A stretch of 64,000 nt of DNA from CAYGTO01 sp964352815 (GCA_964352815.1 CAYGTO010000009.1:32441-96440), one strand, 5' to 3'. Counted from the first letter of the stretch, positions 31,131-40,959 are shown. Numbers and translations: made by a program. The notes: generated from the letters alone by a model not told the origin.

Positions 31131-32696
31131 ATGAACACACAAGACCCACAAAAGCTGATTATTTTTGATACCACCCTGCGCGACGGCGAGCAATCGCCGG
31201 GCATGTCGATGACGGTGGAGGAAAAGCTGCTGGTTGCGGAACTGCTCGATTCGATGGGCGTCGATGTGATCGAGGCAGGGTTTGCCATGTCGAGCCAAGG
31301 CGATTTTGATTCGATTAAGCAAATTTCTGAGCGTAGTCAGCAGGCGGTGATTTGTTCACTCGCACGCGGCAAGACCGGTGATATTGAGCGAGCAGCGGAA
31401 GCGCTGAAACCCGCCATTCAAAAAGGCCGCGGGCGGATTCATACCTTTATTTCCACCAGCGATATTCATCTTGAGCATCAATTCAAAATGAGCCGTGAGC
31501 AAGTGCTGGATATCATCAAAGACACGGTGAGCCTGGCGCGCAACTATACCGACAATGTTGAATGGTCGGCGATGGATGCGACGCGCAGTGATCCGGATTA
31601 TTTGATTCAGGCCTGCGAGACGGCGATTGCGGCGGGTGCGACGACGATCAATATTCCTGATACGGTCGGCTATGGCACACCGGATTCGATCGCGGAATTG
31701 TTCAACACGCTGCGCAATAAAGTTGAGAATTTCGACAAGGCGGTGTTTTCTTTTCATGGCCAAAATGATCTGGGGCTGGCAACGGCGAATGCGCTGATGG
31801 CAGCAAGTTGCGGCGCGCGGCAGATTGAATGCACCATCAATGGGATTGGCGAGCGCGCGGGGAACACCTCGCTCGAAGAAGTCGTCATGGCGATCAAAAC
31901 CCGCCAAGACCGGCTGCCATTTACCTGTAATGTGGATGCGACCTATTTGACCCGAGCCTCACGCTTGGTGCAATCGATTACCGGCCAGAGCGTGCAGGTG
32001 AATAAAGCGATTGTTGGCGCGAACGCCTTTGCACATGAGTCGGGCATTCATCAGGACGGCATGCTGAAAAACCGCGATACTTATGAGATTATGACACCAG
32101 AATCGGTCGGACTGACCAAGTCCGATTTGGTGATGGGTAAACATTCCGGCCGTCATGCCTTTAAAGACAAATTGTCAGAGTTGGGGATTACGCTGGGTGA
32201 TAACGCACTGGAAGACGCTTTCGCCCGCTTCAAGTCACTCGCAGATAAAAAGAAGCAGGTCTATGATGCGGATATTTTGACGCTAATCGATCCAGAAAAC
32301 GCGCCGGATCAGCCCATTACTTTCGAAGCGCTTGAGATAGAATGTGGTACGAGTGGCCCACAAATTGCGCGTTTGACATTGGATCTCGATGGTAAGGTGC
32401 GCACGATTAAAAAGGAAGGTAACGGCCCAGTCGATGCGATCTTTAAAGCCATTAAGGGCCTTGCTGTCGAAGCCGAAGATGTTCATCTGCAGCTCTATCA
32501 GGTGCATGCCGTCACGCAGGGCACCGATGCACAAGCGGAAGTCACCGTGCGTTTAGAGAAGGACGGGTTGATCGCGAATGGTCACGGTTCGGACGTTGAT
32601 ACACTCGTTGCTTCTGCAAAGGCCTACATTAATGCGCTATGCGCACTTGAGCGCCAATCTGAAAAGAATGTGGCGAGCTTGGTTGATCAAGACTGA
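31131..32696 (+). CDS. leuA: 2-isopropylmalate synthase
   Basis: LeuA commits 2-ketoisovalerate to leucine synthesis by condensing it with acetyl-CoA. The 521-residue protein has the TIM-barrel signature T-T-L-R-D-G-E-Q-S-P-G near the N-terminus, the metal-binding H-E-S-G-I-H-Q-D-G-M-L, and F-A-R-F-K in the linker. A C-terminal regulatory domain (from about residue 395) usually binds leucine. The ATG has only a weak ribosome-binding site. The ilv leader is absent upstream. leuB, leuC and leuD are not in this window. Confidence 0.95.
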   Translation: MNTQDPQKLIIFDTTLRDGEQSPGMSMTVEEKLLVAELLDSMGVDVIEAGFAMSSQGDFDSIKQISERSQQAVICSLARGKTGDIERAAEALKPAIQKGRGRIHTFISTSDIHLEHQFKMSREQVLDIIKDTVSLARNYTDNVEWSAMDATRSDPDYLIQACETAIAAGATTINIPDTVGYGTPDSIAELFNTLRNKVENFDKAVFSFHGQNDLGLATANALMAASCGARQIECTINGIGERAGNTSLEEVVMAIKTRQDRLPFTCNVDATYLTRASRLVQSITGQSVQVNKAIVGANAFAHESGIHQDGMLKNRDTYEIMTPESVGLTKSDLVMGKHSGRHAFKDKLSELGITLGDNALEDAFARFKSLADKKKQVYDADILTLIDPENAPDQPITFEALEIECGTSGPQIARLTLDLDGKVRTIKKEGNGPVDAIFKAIKGLAVEAEDVHLQLYQVHAVTQGTDAQAEVTVRLEKDGLIANGHGSDVDTLVASAKAYINALCALERQSEKNVASLVDQD

Positions 32697-32735
32697 TCCA
32701 TTCCCATACAATTGTGATTCCCGTTCTCCTTACGC

Positions 32736-32763
32736 TTGCCTTGATAGGCGCTTCGTGTAAATT
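32736..32763 (+). promoter_or_regulatory. candidate promoter of the mreB operon
   Basis: TTGCCT (32736-32741) and TAAATT (32758-32763) are 16 bases apart, within the 140-bp gap that separates leuA from mreB. Both hexamers match the housekeeping consensus only in part. Confidence 0.3.
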
Positions 32764-32836
32764 GGTATCACTGATCGTAAGAATCAGCCGCAGTTTGTTC
32801 GCGAGGCAATGCCATTAACAGGGCGCTAAGGCAGTC

Positions 32837-33877
32837 ATGCTAGGAAAGTTGCTAGGATTCGGTTCCGAAGAAGTGGCCATTGATTTGGGCACGGCGAATA
32901 CCCTTGTCTGGGTAAAAGGCAAGGGTATTGTGGTGAATGAGCCTTCGGTTGTGGCGCTTCGCGAAGAGCGCGGCGTAATGGTTCCGTATGCATTCGGTAG
33001 CGATGCGAAACAGATGTTGGGCCGGACGCCTGAGAAAATTGTTGCCTGTCGTCCGTTGAAAGACGGGGTAATTGCCGATTTCCGAGTGGCAGAAGAAATG
33101 ATCAAATATTTTGTACGCCGTGCTTCGACGCAGCGTAGCTTCTCTGGGCCGTTTATTGTGATTTGCGTGCCTTCTGGATCGACCCCTGTCGAGCGCCGCG
33201 CGATTCAAGAATCTGCTGAGAATGCAGGCGCACGCGATGTTTATTTGATTGAGGAACCAATGGCGGCGGCGATTGGTGCGGGGCTGCCTGTGACTGAACC
33301 AACAGGAACCATGATCGTCGACATTGGTGGGGGAACCACCGAGGTTGCTGTGTTGTCACTTAGCGGCGTGGTGTATTCGCGCTCGACGCGTGTCGGCGGC
33401 GACCATATGGATGAAGCGATCATCAACTTTGTGCGTCGTTATCATAACTTACTTATTGGGGAAACCACAGCAGAACTCATCAAGAAAACTATCGGCACCG
33501 CGGCCTATCCGGCCGAAGGCGAAGGCCGCACCATGCAGGTGAAAGGCCGGAACCTGTCGAACGGTGTGCCGAGTGAGATCACGTTAAGCGAATATCAGCT
33601 GGCTGAAGCATTGGCCGAGCCAGTGTATCAGATCATCGAAGCGGCGAAGCTGGCGCTGGAAACCATGCCGCCAGAGCTATCATCAGACATCGTCGATAAA
33701 GGGATTGTCATGACCGGGGGCGGGTCGCTGCTTTCGAATCTAGACACAGTGATTTCTCAAGCAACAGGATTGCCGGTGATTCTAGCGGAGCAACCACTCA
33801 ACTGTGTGGTGCTCGGCATTGGCCGTGTGCTTGATAATTTAGATACGTTGAAGCATACCCTGTTTAAACAGCAATAG
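32837..33877 (+). CDS. mreB: rod-shape actin homologue MreB
   Basis: MreB filaments guide lateral wall synthesis with MreC, MreD, RodA and PBP2. The 346-residue sequence has the actin-fold phosphate motifs A-I-D-L-G-T-A-N-T (phosphate 1) and D-I-G-G-G-T-T-E-V-A (phosphate 2), and the adenosine motif M-T-G-G-G-S-L-L. It is the first gene of a five-gene rod-shape operon, with mreC starting 7 bp after its stop codon. Its presence indicates a rod-shaped or elongated cell. Confidence 0.97.
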   Translation: MLGKLLGFGSEEVAIDLGTANTLVWVKGKGIVVNEPSVVALREERGVMVPYAFGSDAKQMLGRTPEKIVACRPLKDGVIADFRVAEEMIKYFVRRASTQRSFSGPFIVICVPSGSTPVERRAIQESAENAGARDVYLIEEPMAAAIGAGLPVTEPTGTMIVDIGGGTTEVAVLSLSGVVYSRSTRVGGDHMDEAIINFVRRYHNLLIGETTAELIKKTIGTAAYPAEGEGRTMQVKGRNLSNGVPSEITLSEYQLAEALAEPVYQIIEAAKLALETMPPELSSDIVDKGIVMTGGGSLLSNLDTVISQATGLPVILAEQPLNCVVLGIGRVLDNLDTLKHTLFKQQ

Positions 33878-33884
33878 GTGTGTT

Positions 33885-34745
33885 ATGGCGCCTCGCTCCT
33901 CTTCTTTAGACCTTGCGATTTCATTCCGGACCATTGCGAAACGCGTGGGCATTGTGCTGCTCTTTGCGTTAGCGATTTTATTTTTCGTGATGCAGAAAAG
34001 TGAGAATGAAACACTGAAAAATATGAATGCCGGCGTGATTGAATTTATGGCGCCGGTGATCGATGGCTTGTCAGAGCCGTTTGCCTCCATTGCCTCGTCA
34101 TGGGTGGGCATTGGTCAGCTGTTTCATGTGTATGAAGAGAATGAGCGCCTGCGGGAAGAGAACCAAGCGTTGCTGGAATGGCAGCAATTGGCTAAGCAGT
34201 TGCAAGAAGAGAATGCGTCGCTTCGCAGCATCGCGAAATATCCGGTGAGTGAGAATAATCATTTGATCACGGGGAAGGTGACGGCGACGGAGGGCGGTCC
34301 CTATACTAAGGCAGTCCTCATCAATATAGGTGCCGTTGATGAGGTGAAACAGCATCAGCCTGTGGTCAATGAGAAAGGGTTGGTGGGCCGCGTCATTACC
34401 GTGCATGACACGACGAGTTGGGTGTTGCTGTTGCAGGATATTAACTCTCGTATCCCTGTTCGCAATGAACGCACGGGAGAGCGTGCAATCTTGGTGGGAG
34501 GGAAAGGCTCAGGTTTGCGCTTGCGTTTCTTACAAGAAGAGCATGCTTTTGACGTAGGCGACCGTTTAGTATCTGCAGGGGATGGCGATGTGCTTCCGTC
34601 AGACTTACCTGTTGGTGAAGTAACGCATGCTAAGGGTATGATGGTGGAAGCCGAATCCTATATGGTCCCTCACCTGTTAACCTATGTGCAGGTCCTCGAC
34701 CATCAAGTGATGCGTGTCCCGTTGGATAAGAAAGTGAATCAATGA
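33885..34745 (+). CDS. mreC: rod-shape-determining protein MreC
   Basis: MreC is a periplasmic, membrane-anchored scaffold of the elongasome. The 286-residue protein has one N-terminal membrane helix (about residues 25-45), a coiled coil with repeated Glu-Glu-Asn-Glu patterns (about 80-115), and a beta-rich C-terminal domain. That domain includes V-N-E-K-G-L-V-G-R-V and G-D-R-L-V-S-A-G. The last 4 bases overlap the start of mreD. Confidence 0.93.
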   Translation: MAPRSSSLDLAISFRTIAKRVGIVLLFALAILFFVMQKSENETLKNMNAGVIEFMAPVIDGLSEPFASIASSWVGIGQLFHVYEENERLREENQALLEWQQLAKQLQEENASLRSIAKYPVSENNHLITGKVTATEGGPYTKAVLINIGAVDEVKQHQPVVNEKGLVGRVITVHDTTSWVLLLQDINSRIPVRNERTGERAILVGGKGSGLRLRFLQEEHAFDVGDRLVSAGDGDVLPSDLPVGEVTHAKGMMVEAESYMVPHLLTYVQVLDHQVMRVPLDKKVNQ

Positions 34746-35290
34746 ACTCTCGTTCCTCTATATGGAGTGATCAACTTCTCTTCAGCGCGAGTCAGTGTGC
34801 GCCGGTGCTATTCATTTTATGCTGGATCCCGCTGAGTTTGGCTATCTACCCGATTGCAGAGTTGCAACGTGTGTGGCCGGAGTTGGCGGTTGTCGTTATC
34901 TTTTTTTATGCGCTCTTTCGCCCCGGCCTGATGCCTTATGGTGCGTTGTTTGTGCTAGGCTTGTTCCATGATAGTCTTACGCTTCAACCCCTAGGGCTTT
35001 CCTCAGTGCAGTTTATGGCGATGCGTGCGCTTACATGTTTCCAAAGCCGCCTACTGATGCAGCTTCCTTTCTGGATGCAATGGGCGGTGTTTGCCAGCGC
35101 CTTGCTAGCGCTTCAGCTGAGCAGTTGGATCGTTATTGGACTCTATCAATCGGCGATTTTCCCACTAATGCCGCTCTTCAGTCAATGGTTAGTCACAATC
35201 GCCTGCTACCCGTTTATGCATCGTGTGATGTACGCACATTATCACTGGCTTAATACGATGGATCGTACGCGCCAGCAATGGGAACTGTGA
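34742..35290 (+). CDS. mreD: rod-shape-determining protein MreD
   Basis: This 182-residue inner-membrane protein has five or six hydrophobic helices and the position and size of MreD, the least conserved member of the MreBCD system. The segment W-P-E-L-A-V-V-V-I-F-F-Y-A-L followed by G-L-F-H-D-S-L is characteristic (P-x-L and F-H-D motifs). It overlaps mreC by 4 bp and mrdA by 1 bp, so all are probably translationally coupled. The call rests largely on context. Confidence 0.85.
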   Translation: MNSRSSIWSDQLLFSASQCAPVLFILCWIPLSLAIYPIAELQRVWPELAVVVIFFYALFRPGLMPYGALFVLGLFHDSLTLQPLGLSSVQFMAMRALTCFQSRLLMQLPFWMQWAVFASALLALQLSSWIVIGLYQSAIFPLMPLFSQWLVTIACYPFMHRVMYAHYHWLNTMDRTRQQWEL

Positions 35291-37128
35291 TGGCGTATCG
35301 TTCGAGCATTGACCATAAGCAACGTTTTGGCCGCCGTGCCATATTGTTTGGTTCCGTACAGATGGTTGGTATGTCTGTGCTTGCGGCGCGTCTCTATCAG
35401 CTTCAGTTTCTAAAAGCGGAAGAATACCGTACGCAAGCCGAAGGAAACCGTATCAAACTTCAGATCATTGCTCCGCCGCGTGGCCAATTACTCGATGTGA
35501 AGGGCGTGCCGCTGGCAGATAACCAGGTTAATTACCGGCTGTTGCTTGACCGGGATAATATTAAACAGGCTAGAGAGTCGCTCGATTATGCAGCAAGTGT
35601 ACTTAATTTAAGCGAGGAGATGGTTGCGCGGATTAAACATGAGATTGGTAATCGCCCGCTTCCGACGCCGGTATTGGTTAAGCAGTATCTGAGTTGGGAT
35701 GAAGTTTCGAAGATTCAATTCCACGCCCCTCATCTGACGGGTATGCAGGTCGAAGAAGGCCAGGTGCGCCATTATCCTCTCGGTGAATTAGCGGCACATG
35801 TGATTGGCTATGTGGGCCGCGTCACGGAATCGGAAATGGAAAAAGACAAACCCGTTATGCGCTTGCCCGAATTTAAGATTGGTAAGGATGGGTGCGAAGT
35901 AAAGTATGATCTTGATTTGCGTGGTAAAGAAGGCAGTCGCCAGGTCGAAGTGGATGCTTCTGGACGAGTGATTCGCCAGCTGAGCCTCGACACGCCGTTA
36001 GCAGGAACGGATTTTCAGCTCACCCTTGACATGCGTCTTCAGACTTTTGCGTCTGAACGTCTCCGCGGCGAGAGTGGGGCGATCATTGTGATGGAGGTGC
36101 CGAGCGGGGCGATGAAATGTTTGGTGTCGATGCCAGCTTACGATCCGAATGAGTTCAGTAAGGGCATCACCCATGCCTATTGGAATGCGCTGCGTGCGAA
36201 TAAGAAAAACCCGCTGTTGAATAAGGCGTTGGCGGGACAATACCCCCCGGGTTCGACCTTTAAAATGTTAACTGGGCTTGCCGCATTGCATAGCGGGAAA
36301 GCGAATCCATACGAAACCGTCTATTGTCCAGGACATTTCTATTTGGGGAGCCGCGCGCGTTGGAATTGTTGGCGTCCCGAGGGCCATGGTAGCATGAATT
36401 TATTCGATGCGGTGGCGCAATCCTGTGACACTTATTTCTATACGATGGCGCACCGGATCGGCATGGAGAAGATTGCAGAGATGTGCCATATGTTTGGGTT
36501 AGGTGAGAGGTTGGGGCCAGATTTACCGAACGAAAAAACGGGTATTGTGCCGACCTCGGAATGGAAAAAGAAAAGCTATAATCAGGTCTGGGTTCCTGGT
36601 GACACGATCAATGCGAGTATCGGCCAAGGCTATGTCCTTTCCACACCGCTGCAGCTGGCGGTGATGACGGCCCGAATGGCGACAGGAAAACAAGTGCTGC
36701 CACAAATTCGTGCCGACTTGGCAGCGGAAGCGTCCTATGACCTCATGGATGTGAAAGAGCCTCATTTAGATGCGGTGCGCCAGGGGATGGTACGTGCGGT
36801 GAATAACCCTGTTGGTACGGCCTATTGGAAGCGGATTAAATCAGAAGGGCATGAGATGGCGGGAAAGACGGGGACTTCACAAGTGCGTAAAATTACAGTG
36901 CGTGGGCAAGATCAAAGTAAAATCCCATGGGAGCTACGCCATCATGGTCTGTTTGTGGGGTATGCCCCCGTGAACAATCCGCGTTATGTTGTGAGTGTGA
37001 TTGTTGAGCATGGCGGTGGCGGGTCATCTGCGGCAGCGCCTGTGGCGCGCGATGTGCTCGCGAAGATGCAAGAGCTAGAGGCGCTTGATCGCGGCGTGAC
37101 GCTCGAGATTTTGGAGAAGCAGGGGTAG
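35290..37128 (+). CDS. mrdA: penicillin-binding protein 2
   Basis: PBP2 is the transpeptidase that cross-links side-wall peptidoglycan with RodA. The 612-residue protein has an N-terminal membrane helix, a dimerisation/pedestal domain (R-G-Q-L-L-D near residue 60), and the transpeptidase domain. Its active-site serine is Ser322 in G-S-T-F-K, with S-C-D as the second motif and K-T-G-T-S as the third. The start at 35290 is preferred over one 12 bp upstream because GGGAA then serves as ribosome-binding site. The ATG overlaps the mreD stop codon (TGATG). Confidence 0.95.
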   Translation: MAYRSSIDHKQRFGRRAILFGSVQMVGMSVLAARLYQLQFLKAEEYRTQAEGNRIKLQIIAPPRGQLLDVKGVPLADNQVNYRLLLDRDNIKQARESLDYAASVLNLSEEMVARIKHEIGNRPLPTPVLVKQYLSWDEVSKIQFHAPHLTGMQVEEGQVRHYPLGELAAHVIGYVGRVTESEMEKDKPVMRLPEFKIGKDGCEVKYDLDLRGKEGSRQVEVDASGRVIRQLSLDTPLAGTDFQLTLDMRLQTFASERLRGESGAIIVMEVPSGAMKCLVSMPAYDPNEFSKGITHAYWNALRANKKNPLLNKALAGQYPPGSTFKMLTGLAALHSGKANPYETVYCPGHFYLGSRARWNCWRPEGHGSMNLFDAVAQSCDTYFYTMAHRIGMEKIAEMCHMFGLGERLGPDLPNEKTGIVPTSEWKKKSYNQVWVPGDTINASIGQGYVLSTPLQLAVMTARMATGKQVLPQIRADLAAEASYDLMDVKEPHLDAVRQGMVRAVNNPVGTAYWKRIKSEGHEMAGKTGTSQVRKITVRGQDQSKIPWELRHHGLFVGYAPVNNPRYVVSVIVEHGGGGSSAAAPVARDVLAKMQELEALDRGVTLEILEKQG

Positions 37129-37129
37129 C

Positions 37130-38263
37130 ATGCGCAAGGAATTTATACTTCATTATTTGATTCAGCAGATATCACGGCTCAATTGGGGGGTTCTATGCTT
37201 GGTTATTGTGCTTGGTATCATTGGCAGCGCGATGCTGTATTCTGCCTCTGGCGGGAGTCTGTATCCCTGGGCATTGCCGCACATGATACGCTACGTGATG
37301 TCGTTTGGACTCATGCTGTTTATTGCACTTCTGCCGCTTCGGATTATTATGCAGTCTGCCTACCCTTTCTATGGGCTGTGTGTGTTGATGCTGATTGTCG
37401 TCGAAGTAATGGGCTCGGTCGGGATGGGCGCGCAGCGCTGGATTAACCTTGGGGTGATTAATCTACAGCCTTCTGAGCTAACCAAGATCGCGATTGTGCT
37501 GGTGCTCGCGCGTTACTTCCATACCATTCACGCAGACAATATTCGTAAGCCGATTCTGTTGGTGCCCGCACTCTTATTTATCGCCATTCCAGCGCTCCTT
37601 ATTCTGATTCAGCCGAACCTTGGCACCATGTCGATCCTGCTTGCGATTAGCGTGATCATGTTATTTGTAGCAGGCATCAGCTACTACTACTTTGTTGTAG
37701 GCGGCGTGGGGCTGCTAGCAGCGCTACCGATCGCATGGGAATTCTTGCATGATTACCAGAAACGACGCGTCCTGACGTTTCTTGACCCGTCACAAGACCC
37801 ATTAGGTGCAGGCTATAACATTACGCAGTCTATGATTGCAATTGGTTCGGGCGGACTCGATGGCAGGGGTTTTTTGAAAGGCTCACAAGGCCAGTTAAAC
37901 TTTCTTCCTGAGAAACAAACCGACTTTATTTTCACAATGCTGGCCGAAGAAACTGGGTTCATTGGCGCGATTCTGTTGCTGTTCCTCTATGGCGCACTGA
38001 TGTTTTATGCGATGCGCATTGCCTTGCAAAGTAAGAATGACTTTGGTGCGCTGGTAACGATGGGAATTACGGCCATGCTCTTCGTTCATATTATGGTCAA
38101 TGTCGGCATGGTGATGGGGCTTATGCCCGTTGTCGGTGTGCCGCTACCGTTTCTTTCGTATGGCGGGTCATTCCTGATCAGCACCATGATGGCGATGGGG
38201 CTGTTGCTGAACGCGCATCTTCATAAAGGGACATCGCTTGAGCGCGGTGCACGTTTAATGTGA
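37130..38263 (+). CDS. rodA: peptidoglycan glycosyltransferase RodA
   Basis: RodA is the SEDS-family polymerase that makes glycan strands for elongation. The 377-residue inner-membrane protein has about ten helices. SEDS signatures include R-W-I-N-L-G-V-I-N-L-Q-P-S-E-L-T-K, Q-P-N-L-G-T, F-L-P-E-K-Q-T-D-F-I-F-T and, near the end, G-V-P-L-P-F-L-S-Y-G-G-S. It starts one base after the mrdA stop codon. Its 3' end overlaps the opposing 611-residue gene by 9 bp. Confidence 0.96.
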   Translation: MRKEFILHYLIQQISRLNWGVLCLVIVLGIIGSAMLYSASGGSLYPWALPHMIRYVMSFGLMLFIALLPLRIIMQSAYPFYGLCVLMLIVVEVMGSVGMGAQRWINLGVINLQPSELTKIAIVLVLARYFHTIHADNIRKPILLVPALLFIAIPALLILIQPNLGTMSILLAISVIMLFVAGISYYYFVVGGVGLLAALPIAWEFLHDYQKRRVLTFLDPSQDPLGAGYNITQSMIAIGSGGLDGRGFLKGSQGQLNFLPEKQTDFIFTMLAEETGFIGAILLLFLYGALMFYAMRIALQSKNDFGALVTMGITAMLFVHIMVNVGMVMGLMPVVGVPLPFLSYGGSFLISTMMAMGLLLNAHLHKGTSLERGARLM

Positions 38264-40090
38264 TTTTGCCTGTGCGATTGGGTCGAGCTTGGCATGATCC
38301 ATCTGCGCTGTGTCGACCGTAACGTCTGGTACGGTGATGCGTTTGACGCCGACTTCTTCAATACGGTTTTTCCACGCAACGTTTACTTCAGGGTATTCTG
38401 AGAGCACTTGTTCAAACAAAGCACGTTGCTGACGATCGCTCACATCCGTCCCTTGCTTAAAGCGCTTATCGACATCTTTGAGTGCGCGGATACCATATTC
38501 CGAAGCGATTTCGATACGTGCACGCGTGTAGTTGGGGTGATTCGGATCAATCATGTCATGGCCGAGCATGAAGATGAAAACTGGCAGGGTAAATTTGCCA
38601 TTATTGATCGGCATCATAGTAGCTTCATCGATTTGGATGTCGTGTTTATAGCTGTAGCTATTATTCATGAGCTCGGCCATGCGGTCAAAAATCTGCTTCG
38701 CATACCCCCAGCGAATTTCTTCACCGAGATTGTTACCCACCACATTCTGGAACGCCATACTGTCACGGTTATGGACGGCATGCGCTTGAAAAAGGTCGAT
38801 CAAATGTTCTGCTGTGACGGGTTGGCCGAGCCCATCTTCCGGTTTGATGACTTTTTCAACAAATTGGGAGAGTTTCTCAAAGGTGGTGAGGCGACGAAAC
38901 CACAGATCATGCATAACGAGTAGACCTTTTGAGAACAGCCCGAATTTACCGTAATCTTCTCCCGGCAGAAATAAGCGTCCAAAAAATAATGCGTCCGTCG
39001 CAAGGCGGACCGAATTTCGAGTTGCCCATTTATTCCATGTTTCTCTAATAATACCGTTATCACTTTTCCATATATCGACCAATGTCACGTCTTTGGGGTC
39101 TTTGTCGAGTTCATATGCAACCGACTCAGTAAATAGGCGGTTCATATCCGTCACGACTTTTCCAGCATAAAGCCCCGTCAAACCAAGGCTGTAAGCACCC
39201 AGCCCATAATCATAGAAACGGCTACGTAGTTTTTTAGCAACGCTTGAACGCGTCAAGTCGTGAATATCGAACTGACGGGATCCAGAGATGCCGAGTTTAT
39301 ATTTGCCGACTATTTCGCTAGTGATCTTAGGAGGTTCGATACCCTTAGCCGGGCCCCTTGAATTGGGGTCGAGGCCTATAACATCTTCCGCAACGTCACG
39401 ATAGAGTCGGCTGTAGATGTCGTTAAGAATCGTACGCGTCCTTTCAGCAGCATCTTCGCTGCCTAGTGAACGAAATATATGACGTATCGGTTCATTCAAG
39501 TCAGGCTGGGCTCTGAGTACGGTTCTTAGCTTCTCAGAAACACGTTTGGAAGCAGCATCGATAGCTTCAGCTTTTGTTCTATTGGTAATATAACTTCCCT
39601 TCTTCCATATCGATTCTTGCACATCTTTAACAATAAAGTCTTCGACTTCTTGTAATGCGTCTCGATTATCGTTTACGAACTTAAGAATTGGCTCGATCGC
39701 TTTTTTCTTCGCAACGGGTTCAACAAGACGTTTTTCTTGATTTTGGTTTATAAGAGATTTTTCATTATGCAGGCGTTCCCCTAGCCATTCAAAGAAATAG
39801 CGTAGAAATAGCCCTGTAGCGACACCTTGAGAGTAACCGCCTTGGCGCTGCCCTAAAGGAGAGGTTGTATTAATATGCGCAGGGTTTGGGTTGCGGTGGT
39901 GAATCGGTGGGACACTCGGAATCTTATGTTTTGTTATCCCATTTGAATGCGATGCTGTCTCTTCTTCGTCTTTCACGCGTTCTACGCCTGCGAATTCTCG
40001 ACGTGGCTGCATCGCCGCGTAGAGCGCGTCGCTCATCGGATGAAAGGGGCTTGCCGTGTCGTGCCCCAACACTGTGATATCAAAGGGCAT
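38255..40090 (-). CDS. orphan protein, 611 residues
   Basis: I do not recognise a family. The N-terminal 90 residues are polar and low in predicted structure. Residues about 90-270 are charged and probably helical, and only one short hydrophobic patch (Y-G-L-G-A-Y-S-L-G-L-T-G-L-Y-A-G, about 295-310) is seen. The rest is helical with many Asp/Lys pairs. There is no signal peptide. The start is uncertain: ATG at 40090 lacks a ribosome-binding site, and Met19 at 40036 is an alternative. It shares style (large, soluble, no known domain) and a partial Pho-box-like upstream motif with the 797- and 336-residue orphans. Its 3' end overlaps rodA by 9 bp. Confidence 0.65.
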   Translation of the reverse strand: MPFDITVLGHDTASPFHPMSDALYAAMQPRREFAGVERVKDEEETASHSNGITKHKIPSVPPIHHRNPNPAHINTTSPLGQRQGGYSQGVATGLFLRYFFEWLGERLHNEKSLINQNQEKRLVEPVAKKKAIEPILKFVNDNRDALQEVEDFIVKDVQESIWKKGSYITNRTKAEAIDAASKRVSEKLRTVLRAQPDLNEPIRHIFRSLGSEDAAERTRTILNDIYSRLYRDVAEDVIGLDPNSRGPAKGIEPPKITSEIVGKYKLGISGSRQFDIHDLTRSSVAKKLRSRFYDYGLGAYSLGLTGLYAGKVVTDMNRLFTESVAYELDKDPKDVTLVDIWKSDNGIIRETWNKWATRNSVRLATDALFFGRLFLPGEDYGKFGLFSKGLLVMHDLWFRRLTTFEKLSQFVEKVIKPEDGLGQPVTAEHLIDLFQAHAVHNRDSMAFQNVVGNNLGEEIRWGYAKQIFDRMAELMNNSYSYKHDIQIDEATMMPINNGKFTLPVFIFMLGHDMIDPNHPNYTRARIEIASEYGIRALKDVDKRFKQGTDVSDRQQRALFEQVLSEYPEVNVAWKNRIEEVGVKRITVPDVTVDTAQMDHAKLDPIAQAKSH

Positions 40091-40126
40091 ATGAATCCAT
40101 TGTTTTTACAATACCTTACTCTCAGT

Positions 40127-40142
40127 GTACCGGATCCGGTAC
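40127..40142. promoter_or_regulatory. perfect 16-bp palindrome upstream of the 611-residue orphan gene
   Basis: GTACCGGATCCGGTAC reads the same on both strands. It sits 37 bp upstream of the 40090 start codon, between that start and the partial Pho-box-like motif at 40163-40180. A dimeric regulator site is a natural explanation, but no second copy is visible. Confidence 0.4.
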
Positions 40143-40162
40143 CAAAACCGAAGCAGGGTTTG

Positions 40163-40180
40163 GTGAACCTTTTGTGACAG
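40163..40180 (-). promoter_or_regulatory. partial Pho-box-like motif
   Basis: On the minus strand the sequence reads CTGTCAC-AAAA-GGTTCAC, one good and one poor half-site of a PhoB box. It lies 73 bp upstream of the 611-residue orphan gene. No good -10 hexamer follows at the expected ten-base distance. Confidence 0.25.
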
Positions 40181-40263
40181 ATGCATGGCTGAAGAGGGAG
40201 CCATGCAAATAATGCATGGCATATTATATTGATATATCAGAATGTTGGCTCATTCTGGCGAAG

Positions 40264-40959
40264 TTAGCCAAGGCCCAAAACGGCAGATACGGCACCAAAA
40301 CCAAGAATCAAGATTGATGCGGTGATGCAGCAGCCGATCACGCCGACTAATGCGCCAATGCCGATCACGACCCCGTCACGGCTAAGCAGTCCCATCGACA
40401 TGATCAAGATACCAACACCTGGGACGAAGTTGGTCCAAGGGAGCGGTACGGCAATTGAAATCGCGAATCCAAAGGACATGATACCGATGAGCCGTTCGCC
40501 GGTTTGCGTGCTGGCGAAACTCCAGCGTGGCCGTAAGATTTTCTCAATGCGTTTGAGGCGGGGCGATGCTTTGGAAATAATGTTAGCGAGAAAGCGACGC
40601 TTCACTTTTTTCTTCTCCAGCCATTGGGGTAGCCATGGGTGGTCTAGCCCGTAGATCATTTGCGCGGAGAGAAAAAGTAGCGGGATGGAAAATACGGAGG
40701 AGACGCCCGGGGGTACCGGGATCGGCACGCAGTTAGGTAATGCGAAGATGAGTAATAGTAGGCCAAAGCCTCGCTCATGAAGCGCATAGAGCAATTCGTC
40801 TAATGAGACATAATCAGCTTGGTGGTGTTCTACCGCTTCTTCAAGAATCTCGGAAGCCGCGCGTTCGGTACGTTTTTTGAATAGCCTTTTCGTCACCGTT
40901 TTGGTGACTTTTTTCCCGGTCGCAGCAGCAGCGCCTTTTACTTTATCTTTCACGCCCAT
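40264..40959 (-). CDS. ExoD-family membrane protein
   Basis: This 231-residue protein matches the ExoD family (named after a rhizobial exopolysaccharide locus). After a basic N-terminus there is D-E-L-L-Y-A-L-H-E-R-G-F-G-L-L-L-L-I-F-A-L-P, then P-V-P-P-G-V-S-S-V-F-S-I-P-L-L-F-L-S-A-Q. Three or four further membrane helices follow, with P-L-P-W-T-N-F-V-P-G-V-G-I. The molecular role of ExoD proteins is unknown; the rhizobial mutant shows alkali sensitivity and altered exopolysaccharide. The lysine-rich first 30 residues may contact the membrane surface. Confidence 0.85.
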   Translation of the reverse strand: MGVKDKVKGAAAATGKKVTKTVTKRLFKKRTERAASEILEEAVEHHQADYVSLDELLYALHERGFGLLLLIFALPNCVPIPVPPGVSSVFSIPLLFLSAQMIYGLDHPWLPQWLEKKKVKRRFLANIISKASPRLKRIEKILRPRWSFASTQTGERLIGIMSFGFAISIAVPLPWTNFVPGVGILIMSMGLLSRDGVVIGIGALVGVIGCCITASILILGFGAVSAVLGLG

